A DNA stretch of 32,035 nucleotides from JBDGYE01 sp039584255 (GTDB lineage Bacteria > Gemmatimonadota > Gemmatimonadetes > Palauibacterales > Palauibacteraceae). This document shows positions 5,930 through 12,700 of the stretch, one piece after another. The stretch's first letter is position 1, and each line of letters opens with the position of its first letter. Position numbers and translations under genes: made by a program. The stretch is from positions 1-32,035 of the forward strand of contig JBDGYE010000021.1 of NCBI GenBank assembly GCA_039584255.1, given 5' to 3'. The notes under the pieces were generated by a model. That model made no database searches and was not told where the DNA came from. It saw only the letters and a list, made by a program, of their open reading frames with translations.

Positions 5930-8770
5930 ATGCCCGACCTCCTCGAACGTCTCAAGTCTGCGCTTGGCGACCGCTACGCCGTCGAGTCCGAGATCGGCAG
6001 TGGCGGCATGGCGACGGTATTCCTCGCCAAGGACCTGAAGCACCGCCGCCAGGTAGCGATCAAGGTCCTGCACCCCGAGCTCGGCGCGGCGGTTGGTGCC
6101 GACCGCTTCCTGCGTGAGATCGAGACCGTCGCCGGCCTGACCCACCCTCACATCCTAACCCTCATCGACTCCGGCGAGGCGGATGGTCTGCTCTACTACA
6201 TCATGCCCTACGTGGAAGGCGAGAGCCTGCGGCAGGGCCTGGAGCGGGAGAAGCAGCTCCCGGTCGAAGAGGCGATTCGGATCACGCAGGACGTGGCCGA
6301 GGCGCTCGACCATGCACACCGGCACGAAGTGATTCACCGCGACATCAAGCCAGCGAACATCCTCTTGGAAGAAGGGCACGCCGTCGTCACGGACTTCGGA
6401 GTGGCCCGGGCGATCAGCGAAGCGGGTGGGGAGAAGGTCACGGCCACGGGACTGGCGGTCGGTACGCCCGCCTACATGAGCCCCGAGCAGGCGTCGGGTG
6501 AGGAGGCCGACGAGCGGAGCGACATCTACGCCCTCGGCTGCGTCCTGTACGAGATGCTGGCCGGAGATCCACCGTTCACCGGCTCGACGCCTCGGGCGGT
6601 CCTGGCGCGGAAGTCGCTGGATCCGGTGCCGAGTCTGAGGGTCGTGCGGGAGTCGGTTCCGCCAGGTCTGGAGACCGTCGTGACGAAGGCGCTGGCCAGG
6701 GTCCCCGCCGACCGCTACTCCTCGGCGCGTGAGCTCGCCGAGGCACTGGAGGCAGCCGCCTCGAAGCCTGCCCCCGACCGAAAGAGAAAGCCCAGCCGTG
6801 CGGGGGTAGTCATCGCCGGGGCAGTGGTGCTCGTGCTCGCCACCATCTTCCGGTTCGGCCTCGGCGGTAGCGTCCTCGTGGTAAGACCCGCTGCCGCCAG
6901 CTTCTTCACCGAGCACGATAGGGTGATCATCAGCGAGTTCGACAACGAGACCGACGAGCCAGCCTTGGGTCTCGCGATACGGGAAGCCATCGTCACCGAC
7001 CTCGACCAATCGCCCCATGTGAATGTGGTCGAGCGAGGCGCACTAGGCGACGTGCTGGCGCGCATGCGTCTGCCCGATACGACTCGCTTGAGTGTGGAGG
7101 TGGCACTCGAGGTTGCCCGCCGCGAGGGGTATCCGGCGGTAGTAACGGGCGGCGTGACACGACTGGGCACCGGCTATCAGCTTACTACCCGTATCTTGGA
7201 GGCGGCGACGGGTGAAGTCGCGGTGCGCCTTCGCGAGACGGCGGACGACGCCTCGGATGTACTCTCGGCGGTCGAGGATCTGGCTCGGCTGGCCCGGCGC
7301 CACCTCGGCGAGTCGCTACTCAGCATCGGACGAAGCCAGCCGCTACCGGAGGTGACGACGGCTTCGCTGGAAGCGCTGGAGCTGTACGCCCAGGCACAGG
7401 AGTATGCGGATTGGGGCCAGTACGAGGCAGCGATCCCGCTGGGAGAGCAGGCCGTCCGGCTGGATACGACCTTCGCCACCGCGCTTCGGGCGCTGGGCAT
7501 CTGGTACACCAACGTCGGTGAGGCTGGGCTGGCGCAGTCCCAGGTGGATAGGGCACACAGGAGCGGCGAGCGCATGCTTCCCCGGGAGCGCTACGTGGTG
7601 GGAGCGACCTACAACTCCTTCAGAGGTCGCTACGATTCGGCCGAGCACTACTACCGCCTCGCTCTCGATCGCGACCCCGACCTGTATGTTGCCTTGAACA
7701 ACCTGGGTGACGCGTACGAGAGGATGGGACGCTACGAGGAGGCGCTCTCACTGTACCGACGGGCCGCCGCGACGGATCCGGGTATTGTCGGTCTCGTCAA
7801 CCTGGCCAGCGGGGCGCGGACTCTAGGGCTTCACGCTCTGGCGGACTCGACGGCGGCCGTCATGCTCGAACGTTATCCAAACACCTGGCTGACCTGGCGA
7901 GTGCTGGGTTCGAATGCCTACTACGCGGGTGATTTCGCAGAGGCCGAGAGGGTGAGTCGCGAGATGGCCTACAGCCAGTGGCCCTTCCCGCAGAGCCACG
8001 GTCGCTGGCTACTCGCCTCGCTGCGAGCGATGCGCGGACAACTGACTGCTGCGCTGGCTCTGGCCGATTCGTCCGCTGAACTTGCCGTAGCATCGGGTTC
8101 GCGCACGTTCACCTATTGGCCACTCAGAGTGGCCGTGTATGCGGCGCAGGCCGGCGGAGCACCAGAGCGGGCACAACCACACCTCGAGAAGATCCAGGAT
8201 CCTGCGACCTTGGAGGGTGTTCCTCGTGTCGAGTTCGGGGCGAGTGGCATCATCGCGTGCGGGTACGTGCTCGCCGGAGACATCCAGACAGCGAGCAGCC
8301 TGCTGGCGAGCATGGATTCGCTTGCCGCGGTCTCTGATTTCAGGCCTCCCGGGGTTGGTGACCGCGTTCGCGCTCTCATCGCACTGGCGGAGGGCCGACC
8401 GGACGAGAGTCTGCTGCATCTCCAGGAAGCGCGGGCACAGGGGTTCGGCCGGCTGCCTCACGATACGAGATTGCACCTGGCGGATACCTATGCTGCCCTG
8501 GGAAGGCTCGAAGAGGCAGCTGCACAGTACGACACGCTGACGAGGACCTATCGCCTGAATTTCCAGGACACAGGCCAGTTCGGTCCGCTTCTCCCACTGG
8601 CCCACGAGCGCCTCGGCGGAGTCTATCTGGCCCTCGGGGACACGGTAGGGGCCGTGCGCCATCTTTCGGCATTCACCGAGTTGTGGGAAAAAGCCGACCC
8701 TGAGCTTCAGCCGCGCGTCGAAGCAGCGCGAGCGACGCTTGAGCAGCTGGTCGCGGAAGCGCCTCAGTGA
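5930..8770 (+). CDS. Ser/Thr protein kinase with TolB/FlgO-like domain and TPR repeats
   Basis: The 946-residue protein starts with a complete Hanks-type kinase (about 14-275): glycine loop GSGGMATV (23-30), VAIK with Lys45, catalytic HRDIKPAN (136-143, Asp138), DFG (155-157), and GTPAYMSPEQ with SDIYALGCVLYEM. A Lys/Arg-rich linker leads to one transmembrane helix at about 291-318. The outer part begins with a segment resembling TolB/FlgO-like N-terminal domains (IISEFDNETDEPALGLAIRE, VVERGALGDVLARM) and continues as many TPR-like helix pairs (LYVALNNLGDAYERMGRYEE, DTYAALGRLEEAAAQYD). The likely role is transmembrane signalling, with the external TPRs as a sensor or scaffold. ATG 5930 follows GGAGAG and TATATT. 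The gene is monocistronic, between two copies of repeat A. Confidence 0.95.
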   Translation: MPDLLERLKSALGDRYAVESEIGSGGMATVFLAKDLKHRRQVAIKVLHPELGAAVGADRFLREIETVAGLTHPHILTLIDSGEADGLLYYIMPYVEGESLRQGLEREKQLPVEEAIRITQDVAEALDHAHRHEVIHRDIKPANILLEEGHAVVTDFGVARAISEAGGEKVTATGLAVGTPAYMSPEQASGEEADERSDIYALGCVLYEMLAGDPPFTGSTPRAVLARKSLDPVPSLRVVRESVPPGLETVVTKALARVPADRYSSARELAEALEAAASKPAPDRKRKPSRAGVVIAGAVVLVLATIFRFGLGGSVLVVRPAAASFFTEHDRVIISEFDNETDEPALGLAIREAIVTDLDQSPHVNVVERGALGDVLARMRLPDTTRLSVEVALEVARREGYPAVVTGGVTRLGTGYQLTTRILEAATGEVAVRLRETADDASDVLSAVEDLARLARRHLGESLLSIGRSQPLPEVTTASLEALELYAQAQEYADWGQYEAAIPLGEQAVRLDTTFATALRALGIWYTNVGEAGLAQSQVDRAHRSGERMLPRERYVVGATYNSFRGRYDSAEHYYRLALDRDPDLYVALNNLGDAYERMGRYEEALSLYRRAAATDPGIVGLVNLASGARTLGLHALADSTAAVMLERYPNTWLTWRVLGSNAYYAGDFAEAERVSREMAYSQWPFPQSHGRWLLASLRAMRGQLTAALALADSSAELAVASGSRTFTYWPLRVAVYAAQAGGAPERAQPHLEKIQDPATLEGVPRVEFGASGIIACGYVLAGDIQTASSLLASMDSLAAVSDFRPPGVGDRVRALIALAEGRPDESLLHLQEARAQGFGRLPHDTRLHLADTYAALGRLEEAAAQYDTLTRTYRLNFQDTGQFGPLLPLAHERLGGVYLALGDTVGAVRHLSAFTELWEKADPELQPRVEAARATLEQLVAEAPQ

Positions 8771-8800
8771 GGGCTCCGGCACGCGTGCAGCACTACATGC

Positions 8801-8852
8801 CTCGACGGCACGCCGGGCGCGTTCACTTGCTGGCACGGTGGTTGGCGAGATG
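8801..8852 (+). repeat. Repeat A copy 5 (divergent)
   Basis: CTCGACGGCACGCCGGGCGC, then GTTCACTTGCTGGCACGGTGG and TTGGCGAGATGG. The left part CTCGACGGCAC is shared with the copy at 13901 instead of the GCGCCCGG arm, which suggests a subfamily. Confidence 0.65.
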
Positions 8853-9000
8853 GAGACCGCATCGTCTATCCCGAAGTGAGAGTTCTTATAGCTCGCCCCG
8901 CCTGGCTAAGGACCGTCGTAACCAACTGTTCTAGTTACAGTTAGAGACTCCGTTTGCCGCAGATACACACCCCCAGAACCGGTTACTTTCTCGCGACAGG

Positions 9001-9051
9001 TTGACACATGTAGTGAAGCTTGTAGTGTTGTAATATTATTACAGCACTACA
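9001..9051 (+). promoter_or_regulatory. Promoter and palindromic operator of the RHH gene
   Basis: TTGACA (9001-9006) is a consensus -35. A 29-bp near-perfect palindrome covers 9022-9050 (arms GTAGTG.TGTAATA and TATTACA.CACTAC, one mismatched pair). TGTAGTG half-sites occur at 9009-9015 and 9021-9027 (12 bp apart), with the inverted copy CACTACA at 9045-9051. AT-rich -10 candidates lie inside the palindrome. Repeated half-sites fit binding by an RHH protein, most simply the gene just downstream. Confidence 0.65.
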
Positions 9052-9066
9052 GCAGAAGGAGGGGAG

Positions 9067-9519
9067 ATGGCCACGGACGGGGGAACGACATCCAAGGAGT
9101 TGTGGTCGGCGATCCGCGAGCAGCTCGAAGCCTGCGGGGTTGACCTGGAGTCACTTGGCTGTTGCGGCCCTGACGGTTCGCCCGGGAAGGTAGTCTGCGT
9201 CTCTGGCGATCTGCGCTCGTGCCTCGACGAGCTCGGGCAGTCGGCGCGGGACCAGGTTCTGATGGTGCGGGTGGATAAAGAGACACTGCGCGAACTGGAC
9301 GCATGGGTGGAAACGGACGCCGTGAAGAGTCGCTCGGAGGCAGCGGCGCTGTTCATCCGAGAGGGGCTCAATGTCCGCTCCAGCGAGCTCGGCGAGCTGA
9401 AAGACGCTCTCGATACGGTGGCGAAGGCTAAAGCCCGACTGCGCGACGCTGCACGGAGTGTGTTCGGCGAGCCGGAATCCGCGCAACCCGAATCCGCCGC
9501 ATCGGACAGCCACACCTGA
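9067..9519 (+). CDS. Ribbon-helix-helix regulator with Cys-rich N-terminus
   Basis: The 150-residue product has a CopG/Arc-like ribbon-helix-helix core at about residues 65-100: strand VLMVRVDKETLRELDAWV, then VKSRSEAAALFIREGL. A helical, possibly coiled-coil segment (SSELGELKDALDTVAKAKAR) follows, with a Ser/Glu-rich tail. The N-terminal 60 residues hold five cysteines (CGVDLESLGCCG, VVCVSG, RSCLDEL), which could form a metal or redox site; this is inference. ATG 9067 follows GAAGGAGGGG. The AT-rich palindrome directly upstream points to autoregulation. No toxin gene follows: the next gene encodes an HU-like protein 114 bases away, so a stand-alone repressor is more likely than an antitoxin. 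Confidence 0.83.
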   Translation: MATDGGTTSKELWSAIREQLEACGVDLESLGCCGPDGSPGKVVCVSGDLRSCLDELGQSARDQVLMVRVDKETLRELDAWVETDAVKSRSEAAALFIREGLNVRSSELGELKDALDTVAKAKARLRDAARSVFGEPESAQPESAASDSHT

Positions 9520-9633
9520 CGCCTGCTGCTTGCATCATTGACAGGCGGGCTGCAAACAGTATGTGTGTAATCAGAAGGCTGCTAGAGGCGCGGCGGTACA
9601 GCAGACTTGGACTCTCACCCGGGAGATCGACCC

Positions 9634-9975
9634 ATGACGAAGCAGGAATTCGCGGAGAAGCTGGCGGCCAAGGCCGGAATCTCCAAGGCGACAGCGTTGC
9701 AGGCCATTGACTGCATCTTCTCCACAAAGGCGGGCGAGGGGATAATCGCCACCGAGCTCGATGCGGGTCGTCGCATGACGGTCACTGGCTTCGGAACCTT
9801 CACAACCAGGTACTCAAAAGCTCGCCGGGGTCGCAACCCTCAGACGGGCGAACCCATCATGATTGGGGCGCGAAACAGTCCCTCGTTCCGTGGTGGCAAG
9901 GGACTCAAGACAAGGGTCGCCGACAGGCCTCCGCCACCAGCGCCGGAACCTGTGAGGGAGCGGTGGGAGTCCTGA
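9634..9975 (+). CDS. HU/IHF-family DNA-binding protein
   Basis: The 113-residue nucleoid protein opens with MTKQEFAEKLAAKAGISK and TALQAIDCIF, then GRRMTVTGFGTFTTRYSKA, and the DNA-binding arm RRGRNPQTGEPIMI. This is the standard HU fold. The family normally ends near residue 90; the extra Pro-rich tail (RPPPPAPEPVRERWES) is unusual but low-complexity. Between helix 2 and the first strand the sequence FSTKAGEGIIATELDAG is slightly longer than in E. coli HU. ATG 9634 follows GGGAGA (9621-9626). A strong hairpin at 9997-10026 follows the gene. It binds and bends DNA with low sequence specificity. Confidence 0.93.
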   Translation: MTKQEFAEKLAAKAGISKATALQAIDCIFSTKAGEGIIATELDAGRRMTVTGFGTFTTRYSKARRGRNPQTGEPIMIGARNSPSFRGGKGLKTRVADRPPPPAPEPVRERWES

Positions 9976-9996
9976 ACACAGTTTGCCCGTAGACAC

Positions 9997-10026
9997 AGGG
10001 GGCGGTTCCCTCCGGGGCCGCCCCCT
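9997..10026 (+). terminator. Terminator-like hairpin after the HU gene
   Basis: AGGGGGCGG (9997-10005) pairs with CCGCCCCCT (10018-10026) across a 12-base loop beginning TTCC. It has the same design as 4301-4328. Confidence 0.65.
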
Positions 10027-10032
10027 CTGCCC

Positions 10033-10065
10033 TTGCTCGCACGGCGGCGGGCGGGACGGTATGTT
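10033..10065 (+). repeat. Repeat A copy 6 (tail with -10-like box)
   Basis: TTGCTCGCACGGCGGCGGGC, GGGACGG, then TATGTT (10060-10065). TTGCTC to TAT spacing is again 27 bp. The hairpin part is replaced by the GGGGGCGG hairpin just upstream. TATGTT is a candidate promoter for the cold-shock gene. Confidence 0.75.
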
Positions 10066-10129
10066 CACTGGAGTCGGAGAGTGCGGATCAGCCCGGATTC
10101 CGACGATGACCACCCAGAGGAGCAGAATG

Positions 10130-10438
10130 ATGGGTACCAGAGGAGTCGTGAAGTGGTTCAGCACTCAGAAGGGCTTCGGCTTCATCACGCCTGAGGGCGG
10201 TGGGAAGGACTGCTTCGTCCACCATTCCTCCATCCAGATTGAGGGCCTCGAGAGTCTTAACGAGGGGGACCTCGTGGAGTTCGATGTGGTTGACGATGAG
10301 AGGGGCCCGGCGGCGACTAATGTGGTTCGCCTCCCGGAGAGGGACGAGAGTGAGGGGGAGCGGGACGACGAGGAAATGGAATCGGATGACGAGGATGAAG
10401 ACGAGGACGAGGATGATGAGGATGATGGCGACTCGTAA
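10130..10438 (+). CDS. Cold-shock-domain protein with long acidic tail
   Basis: The 102-residue product has one cold-shock domain at residues 1-68: RGVVKWFSTQKGFGFITPEG with RNP1 (KGFGFI), RNP2 (CFVHHSSI), and LVEFDVVDDERGPAATNVV. The domain binds single-stranded RNA or DNA in the cytoplasm. The last ~35 residues are almost entirely acidic (DDEDEDEDEDDEDDGDS), which classical CspA proteins of about 70 residues lack. ATG 10130 is 7 bases from GGAG (10119-10122); the adjacent ATG 10127 is 4 bases away and also possible. A TATGTT box at 10060 gives a leader of about 55-60 nt. A 10-bp hairpin (10494-10528) ends the unit. The acidic tail might modulate nucleic-acid binding; this is inference. Confidence 0.92.
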   Translation: MGTRGVVKWFSTQKGFGFITPEGGGKDCFVHHSSIQIEGLESLNEGDLVEFDVVDDERGPAATNVVRLPERDESEGERDDEEMESDDEDEDEDEDDEDDGDS

Positions 10439-10493
10439 CTTCGCAACATACATGAGCTGCCAATAAGAAAGGGCACATCGCTGCCCGGTCTCA

Positions 10494-10528
10494 CGCACGG
10501 GGCGGTCCCATCGGGGTTGCCCCGTGCG
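10494..10528 (+). terminator. Terminator-like hairpin after the cold-shock gene
   Basis: CGCACGGGGC (10494-10503) pairs perfectly with GCCCCGTGCG (10519-10528). The loop contains GGTCCC and GGGG. It is related in design to the GGGGCGG hairpins. Confidence 0.6.
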
Positions 10529-10542
10529 CTGCGTCTATGCCC

Positions 10543-10570
10543 AGTGCCCGGTTCACGCCGGGCGCTTTCG
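10543..10570 (+). repeat. Repeat A copy 7 (hairpin only)
   Basis: AGTGCCCGG (10543-10551), TTCACG, CCGGGCGCT (10558-10566), then TTCG. The GC-rich tail is lost after GTTCACGC. Confidence 0.75.
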
Positions 10571-10652
10571 TTCACGCATGCACTCGCTGACATTCCTGCC
10601 ACATATGGTCTGGGCGCGTCAGAGGGGCGTTACCACTGAAGGAGCGGAAACC

Positions 10653-10859
10653 ATGGCGAGCTGGATGGTCTTCAGCGCAGATGAACTGCTGTTCGAAGAT
10701 GTTTCAGGTGCAGATGTTCAGGATGGAACCATCCGCTATGTAATACAGCGGAAAGAGGATGGCAGCTTCGGCTCCATCGATGTGGGTGGCCGGAAAATTC
10801 ACCCGAGCGCGTCCCCAGTCTACGTCCAGGGGAATACCGTTCACGTACAGGTCGGATGA
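10653..10859 (+). CDS. Small orphan protein, 68 residues
   Basis: I do not recognise this protein. It begins MASWMVFSADELLFEDVSG, looks largely beta-stranded (GTIRYVIQRKEDGSFGSIDV, SPVYVQGNTVHVQVG) and has no signal peptide, membrane helix or cysteine. ATG 10653 follows a good AAGGAG (10639-10644), which supports translation. It sits between the copies of repeat A at 10543 and 10858, and the downstream copy begins at its stop codon. That single-gene, repeat-bounded layout is typical of this half of the window. Confidence 0.65.
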   Translation: MASWMVFSADELLFEDVSGADVQDGTIRYVIQRKEDGSFGSIDVGGRKIHPSASPVYVQGNTVHVQVG

Positions 10860-10907
10860 CACGCCGGGCGCTTCGCCTGGTCGCACGGCGGCGGGCGGGA
10901 TGGTAGA
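10858..10907 (+). repeat. Repeat A copy 8 (right arm and tail)
   Basis: ACGCCGGGCGCTTCGCCTGG, TCGCACGGCGGCGGGCGGGA, then TGGTAGACGG. It overlaps the stop codon of the 68-residue gene. The -10 position reads TAGACG, a poor match. Confidence 0.75.
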
Positions 10908-10976
10908 CGGAACTCGGCTTCTCCCCCCTCTCACCGCGGTGCCTAGCCGCACCCTACAGGTCCCGCGGGTCTGGTA

Positions 10977-11120
10977 ATGAACCCATCCGATTCCACGGTC
11001 CGTCAGTACGAATGGGACGGCGAGTCAAACGCGAATCTGGTAACCCTCAGTCTTACGGATCAGGCTGGTCATACCACGACCATTCGTTGCGAGCCCCGGT
11101 GCTTTTGCACTGAGCAGTAG
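10977..11120 (+). CDS. Possible 47-residue orphan protein
   Basis: The short open frame encodes a polar product beginning MNPSDSTVRQYEWDGES and ending TIRCEPRCFCTEQ, with a CxxxCxC cluster. Residue use is plausible for a real protein (LVTLSLTDQAGHTTTIR reads as a beta hairpin). It fits the pattern of one gene between consecutive copies of repeat A (10858 and 11173). There is no convincing ribosome-binding site before ATG 10977, so it may be spurious. I recognise no family. Confidence 0.35.
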   Translation: MNPSDSTVRQYEWDGESNANLVTLSLTDQAGHTTTIRCEPRCFCTEQ

Positions 11121-11171
11121 CCTCCAGGGCTGATGAGCGGTGTGAGTTTCTCACGCGAATCTCGGCGGTCC

Positions 11172-11198
11172 AGCGCCCGGTTCACGCCGGGCGCTTTC
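11172..11198 (+). repeat. Repeat A copy 9 (hairpin only)
   Basis: AGCGCCCGG (11172-11180), TTCACG, CCGGGCGCT (11187-11195), then TTCA. The usual tail is replaced by repeat B, which starts about 10 bases later. Confidence 0.8.
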
Positions 11199-11204
11199 AC
11201 TTAA

Positions 11205-11359
11205 CCGCGACCGTAGATGTCCCTAAGCCCCGCAAAACACCAGTGGTCGCACCCCTCGGACGACGGCTAACCTACACATCCGCACGCAGTTGCCGCTCAC
11301 ACCATGAAACTCTCGGCGTATTCTTCAACACTCGGTGAGTGCGGGTGCGGGTAGGTTCA
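11205..11359 (+). repeat. Repeat B copy 2 (about 155 bp)
   Basis: It aligns with 4335-4488 (shared blocks ACACATCCGCA, TATTCTTCAACACTCGG, GGTGCGGGTAGGTTCA) in the same orientation. The AAGAATA arm of copy 1 is not kept here. It abuts a copy of repeat A on its left and the end of the arginase-family gene on its right. Confidence 0.75.
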
Positions 11360-11382
11360 AGCGCGGCCCACGCCGGTCGTCT

Positions 11383-12291
11383 TCATCCTGCGCACTCCTT
11401 TCGCGCGCCGAGGGCTTCCACTAGGCCGTCGACCAGGCACGCGGTATGGGAGCCATCCGGATCCCGCTCTGCGTTCAGCTCCGTCACCACCACTGCGGCG
11501 CATGCGGGAGCCGTGACGAACACCCTCAGCGCGGCAAAGGTCGATTCGGCGTCGAGCCCTCCGGGATGGGGCACATCGACGGCGGGGAAGTCCATCACGT
11601 CGACGTCGAAGTGGACGAGGATCGCGTCCGACCGGCTCTCGAGCCGAAGTAGTGCGTCCCTGGCGAGCGCCGTCGAATCCGCTTGGACGCGGGCCAAGGG
11701 GTACTTGGACATGCGCGAGCGCTCCAGGGCCTCGAGCTCGGGAGGGTCGATCCAGCCGGACCGCACGTCGTATCCGAAGAGAGCGATGTCCTCTTCGGAC
11801 AGCAGGGGGCGCCGTGGTCCGATCCCGGCGAGCTGCGGCGCGCCCCGACCGAGAACGTGCGCCACGACCATCCCGTCGAAGACCCCTGACGGTGTCGTTT
11901 CAGGCGTGTTGAGGTCCACGTCGCCGTCGAAGTACAGGAGGCCGAGGCGCGAGTGATAACGCAGCAGGCCCGAGATGACCCCGAGGCTGAGGCTACAGTC
12001 GCCTCCCAGCACGAGCGGCAGTCGGCGGCTCTGCAAGGCCTGGTCGACGCGCTCCGCCGCCAGCCGTGCCACGTCCACGACGAGGGCGACGTTCTGTTGC
12101 CGGGGGTGCTCGGGGTCCGGACGGAAGGACACGGAGGGCAGGTCGCCAAGATCGGCGACGTCCAGGCCCTTCGCCCGCAGCCGCTCCAGCAGGCCGGCGG
12201 CCCGGAACGCGGCGGGCGCCCCCTCCTGCCCTGTTCGACGCGCCCCGGCGCTCGACGGCACTCCGATCAGTGCCAGACGTGTCATCTGCAT
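11383..12291 (-). CDS. Arginase/ureohydrolase-superfamily protein with altered metal ligands
   Basis: The 302-residue product has the ureohydrolase fold signature blocks: LVLGGDCSLSLG at the GGDHS position, LLYFDGDVDLNTPETTPSG at the DAHxD position, and ILVHFDVDVMDFPAVDVPHPG matching the SxDxDxxDP block. Family members bind two Mn(II) ions and hydrolyse guanidino or related C-N bonds. Here two histidine ligands of classical arginases appear as Cys (GGDC) and Asp (DGDVD), so substrate and metal use may differ. Agmatinase, formimidoylglutamase or a non-canonical hydrolase are all possible. ATG 12291 has only a weak upstream site (GAAG); ATG 12285 is an alternative. The nearest upstream gene on its strand is separated by a fragment of repeat A. 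Confidence 0.85.
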   Translation of the reverse strand: MQMTRLALIGVPSSAGARRTGQEGAPAAFRAAGLLERLRAKGLDVADLGDLPSVSFRPDPEHPRQQNVALVVDVARLAAERVDQALQSRRLPLVLGGDCSLSLGVISGLLRYHSRLGLLYFDGDVDLNTPETTPSGVFDGMVVAHVLGRGAPQLAGIGPRRPLLSEEDIALFGYDVRSGWIDPPELEALERSRMSKYPLARVQADSTALARDALLRLESRSDAILVHFDVDVMDFPAVDVPHPGGLDAESTFAALRVFVTAPACAAVVVTELNAERDPDGSHTACLVDGLVEALGARKECAG

Positions 12292-12324
12292 GAGCGGTTC
12301 ATCTTCAAGAGCCGTCGCAACGAT

Positions 12325-12350
12325 GATCGCATGGTGGCGGGCGGGATCCG
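12325..12350 (+). repeat. Repeat A copy 10 (degenerate tail)
   Basis: TGATCGCATGGTGGCGGGCG and GGAT resemble the CTCGCACGGCGGCGGGCGGGAT tail. It lies between two minus-strand genes yet keeps the + orientation of the family. Confidence 0.5.
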
Positions 12351-12351
12351 G

Positions 12352-12690
12352 TTACGCTCTCTCATCGGCTTCATACTCCTCGACCACCAACTCCGGGTTC
12401 GAGCGCGGGACTGCTACGCGGAACCAGATGAACGGGAAGAGTGGATTCGGCAGCCAATAGAGCCAACCCAAGTTGCGGATCGGCTCCTGTCCAGGAAGCC
12501 GCAGGTCCAGCCACACGTAGAGGAACTTGTAGAGGCAGATACCGGGGATATAGTTGGGTCGGAACGCCTTGGTCCGCAGGTGCTTCCTGCCAATGTACAG
12601 GTTGCCCTCGAAAGGTGTGATTCCCCACCCCTTCGGCCCCTCCGCCAGCACGGTCCCGCTCCTGTTGTGAGTAATGCGGATTCTGGTCAT
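12352..12690 (-). CDS. DUF427-family protein
   Basis: The 112-residue product matches the DUF427 pattern in which an edge strand RITHNRSGTVLAEGPKGWG is followed by ITPFEGNLYIGRKHL, IPGICLYKFLYVWLDL and a tryptophan-rich block (LGWLYWLPNPLFPFIWFRVA). The family forms a small beta-barrel fold of unknown biochemical role. I take ATG 12690 because the family sequence starts at MTRIRITHN; an in-frame ATG at 12717 would overlap the upstream gene by 17 bases. The gap to that gene is 10 bases, so the two form a minus-strand operon and translation is probably coupled. Neither start has a strong ribosome site. Confidence 0.75.
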   Translation of the reverse strand: MTRIRITHNRSGTVLAEGPKGWGITPFEGNLYIGRKHLRTKAFRPNYIPGICLYKFLYVWLDLRLPGQEPIRNLGWLYWLPNPLFPFIWFRVAVPRSNPELVVEEYEADERA

Positions 12691-12700
12691 GGCAGGGGCT

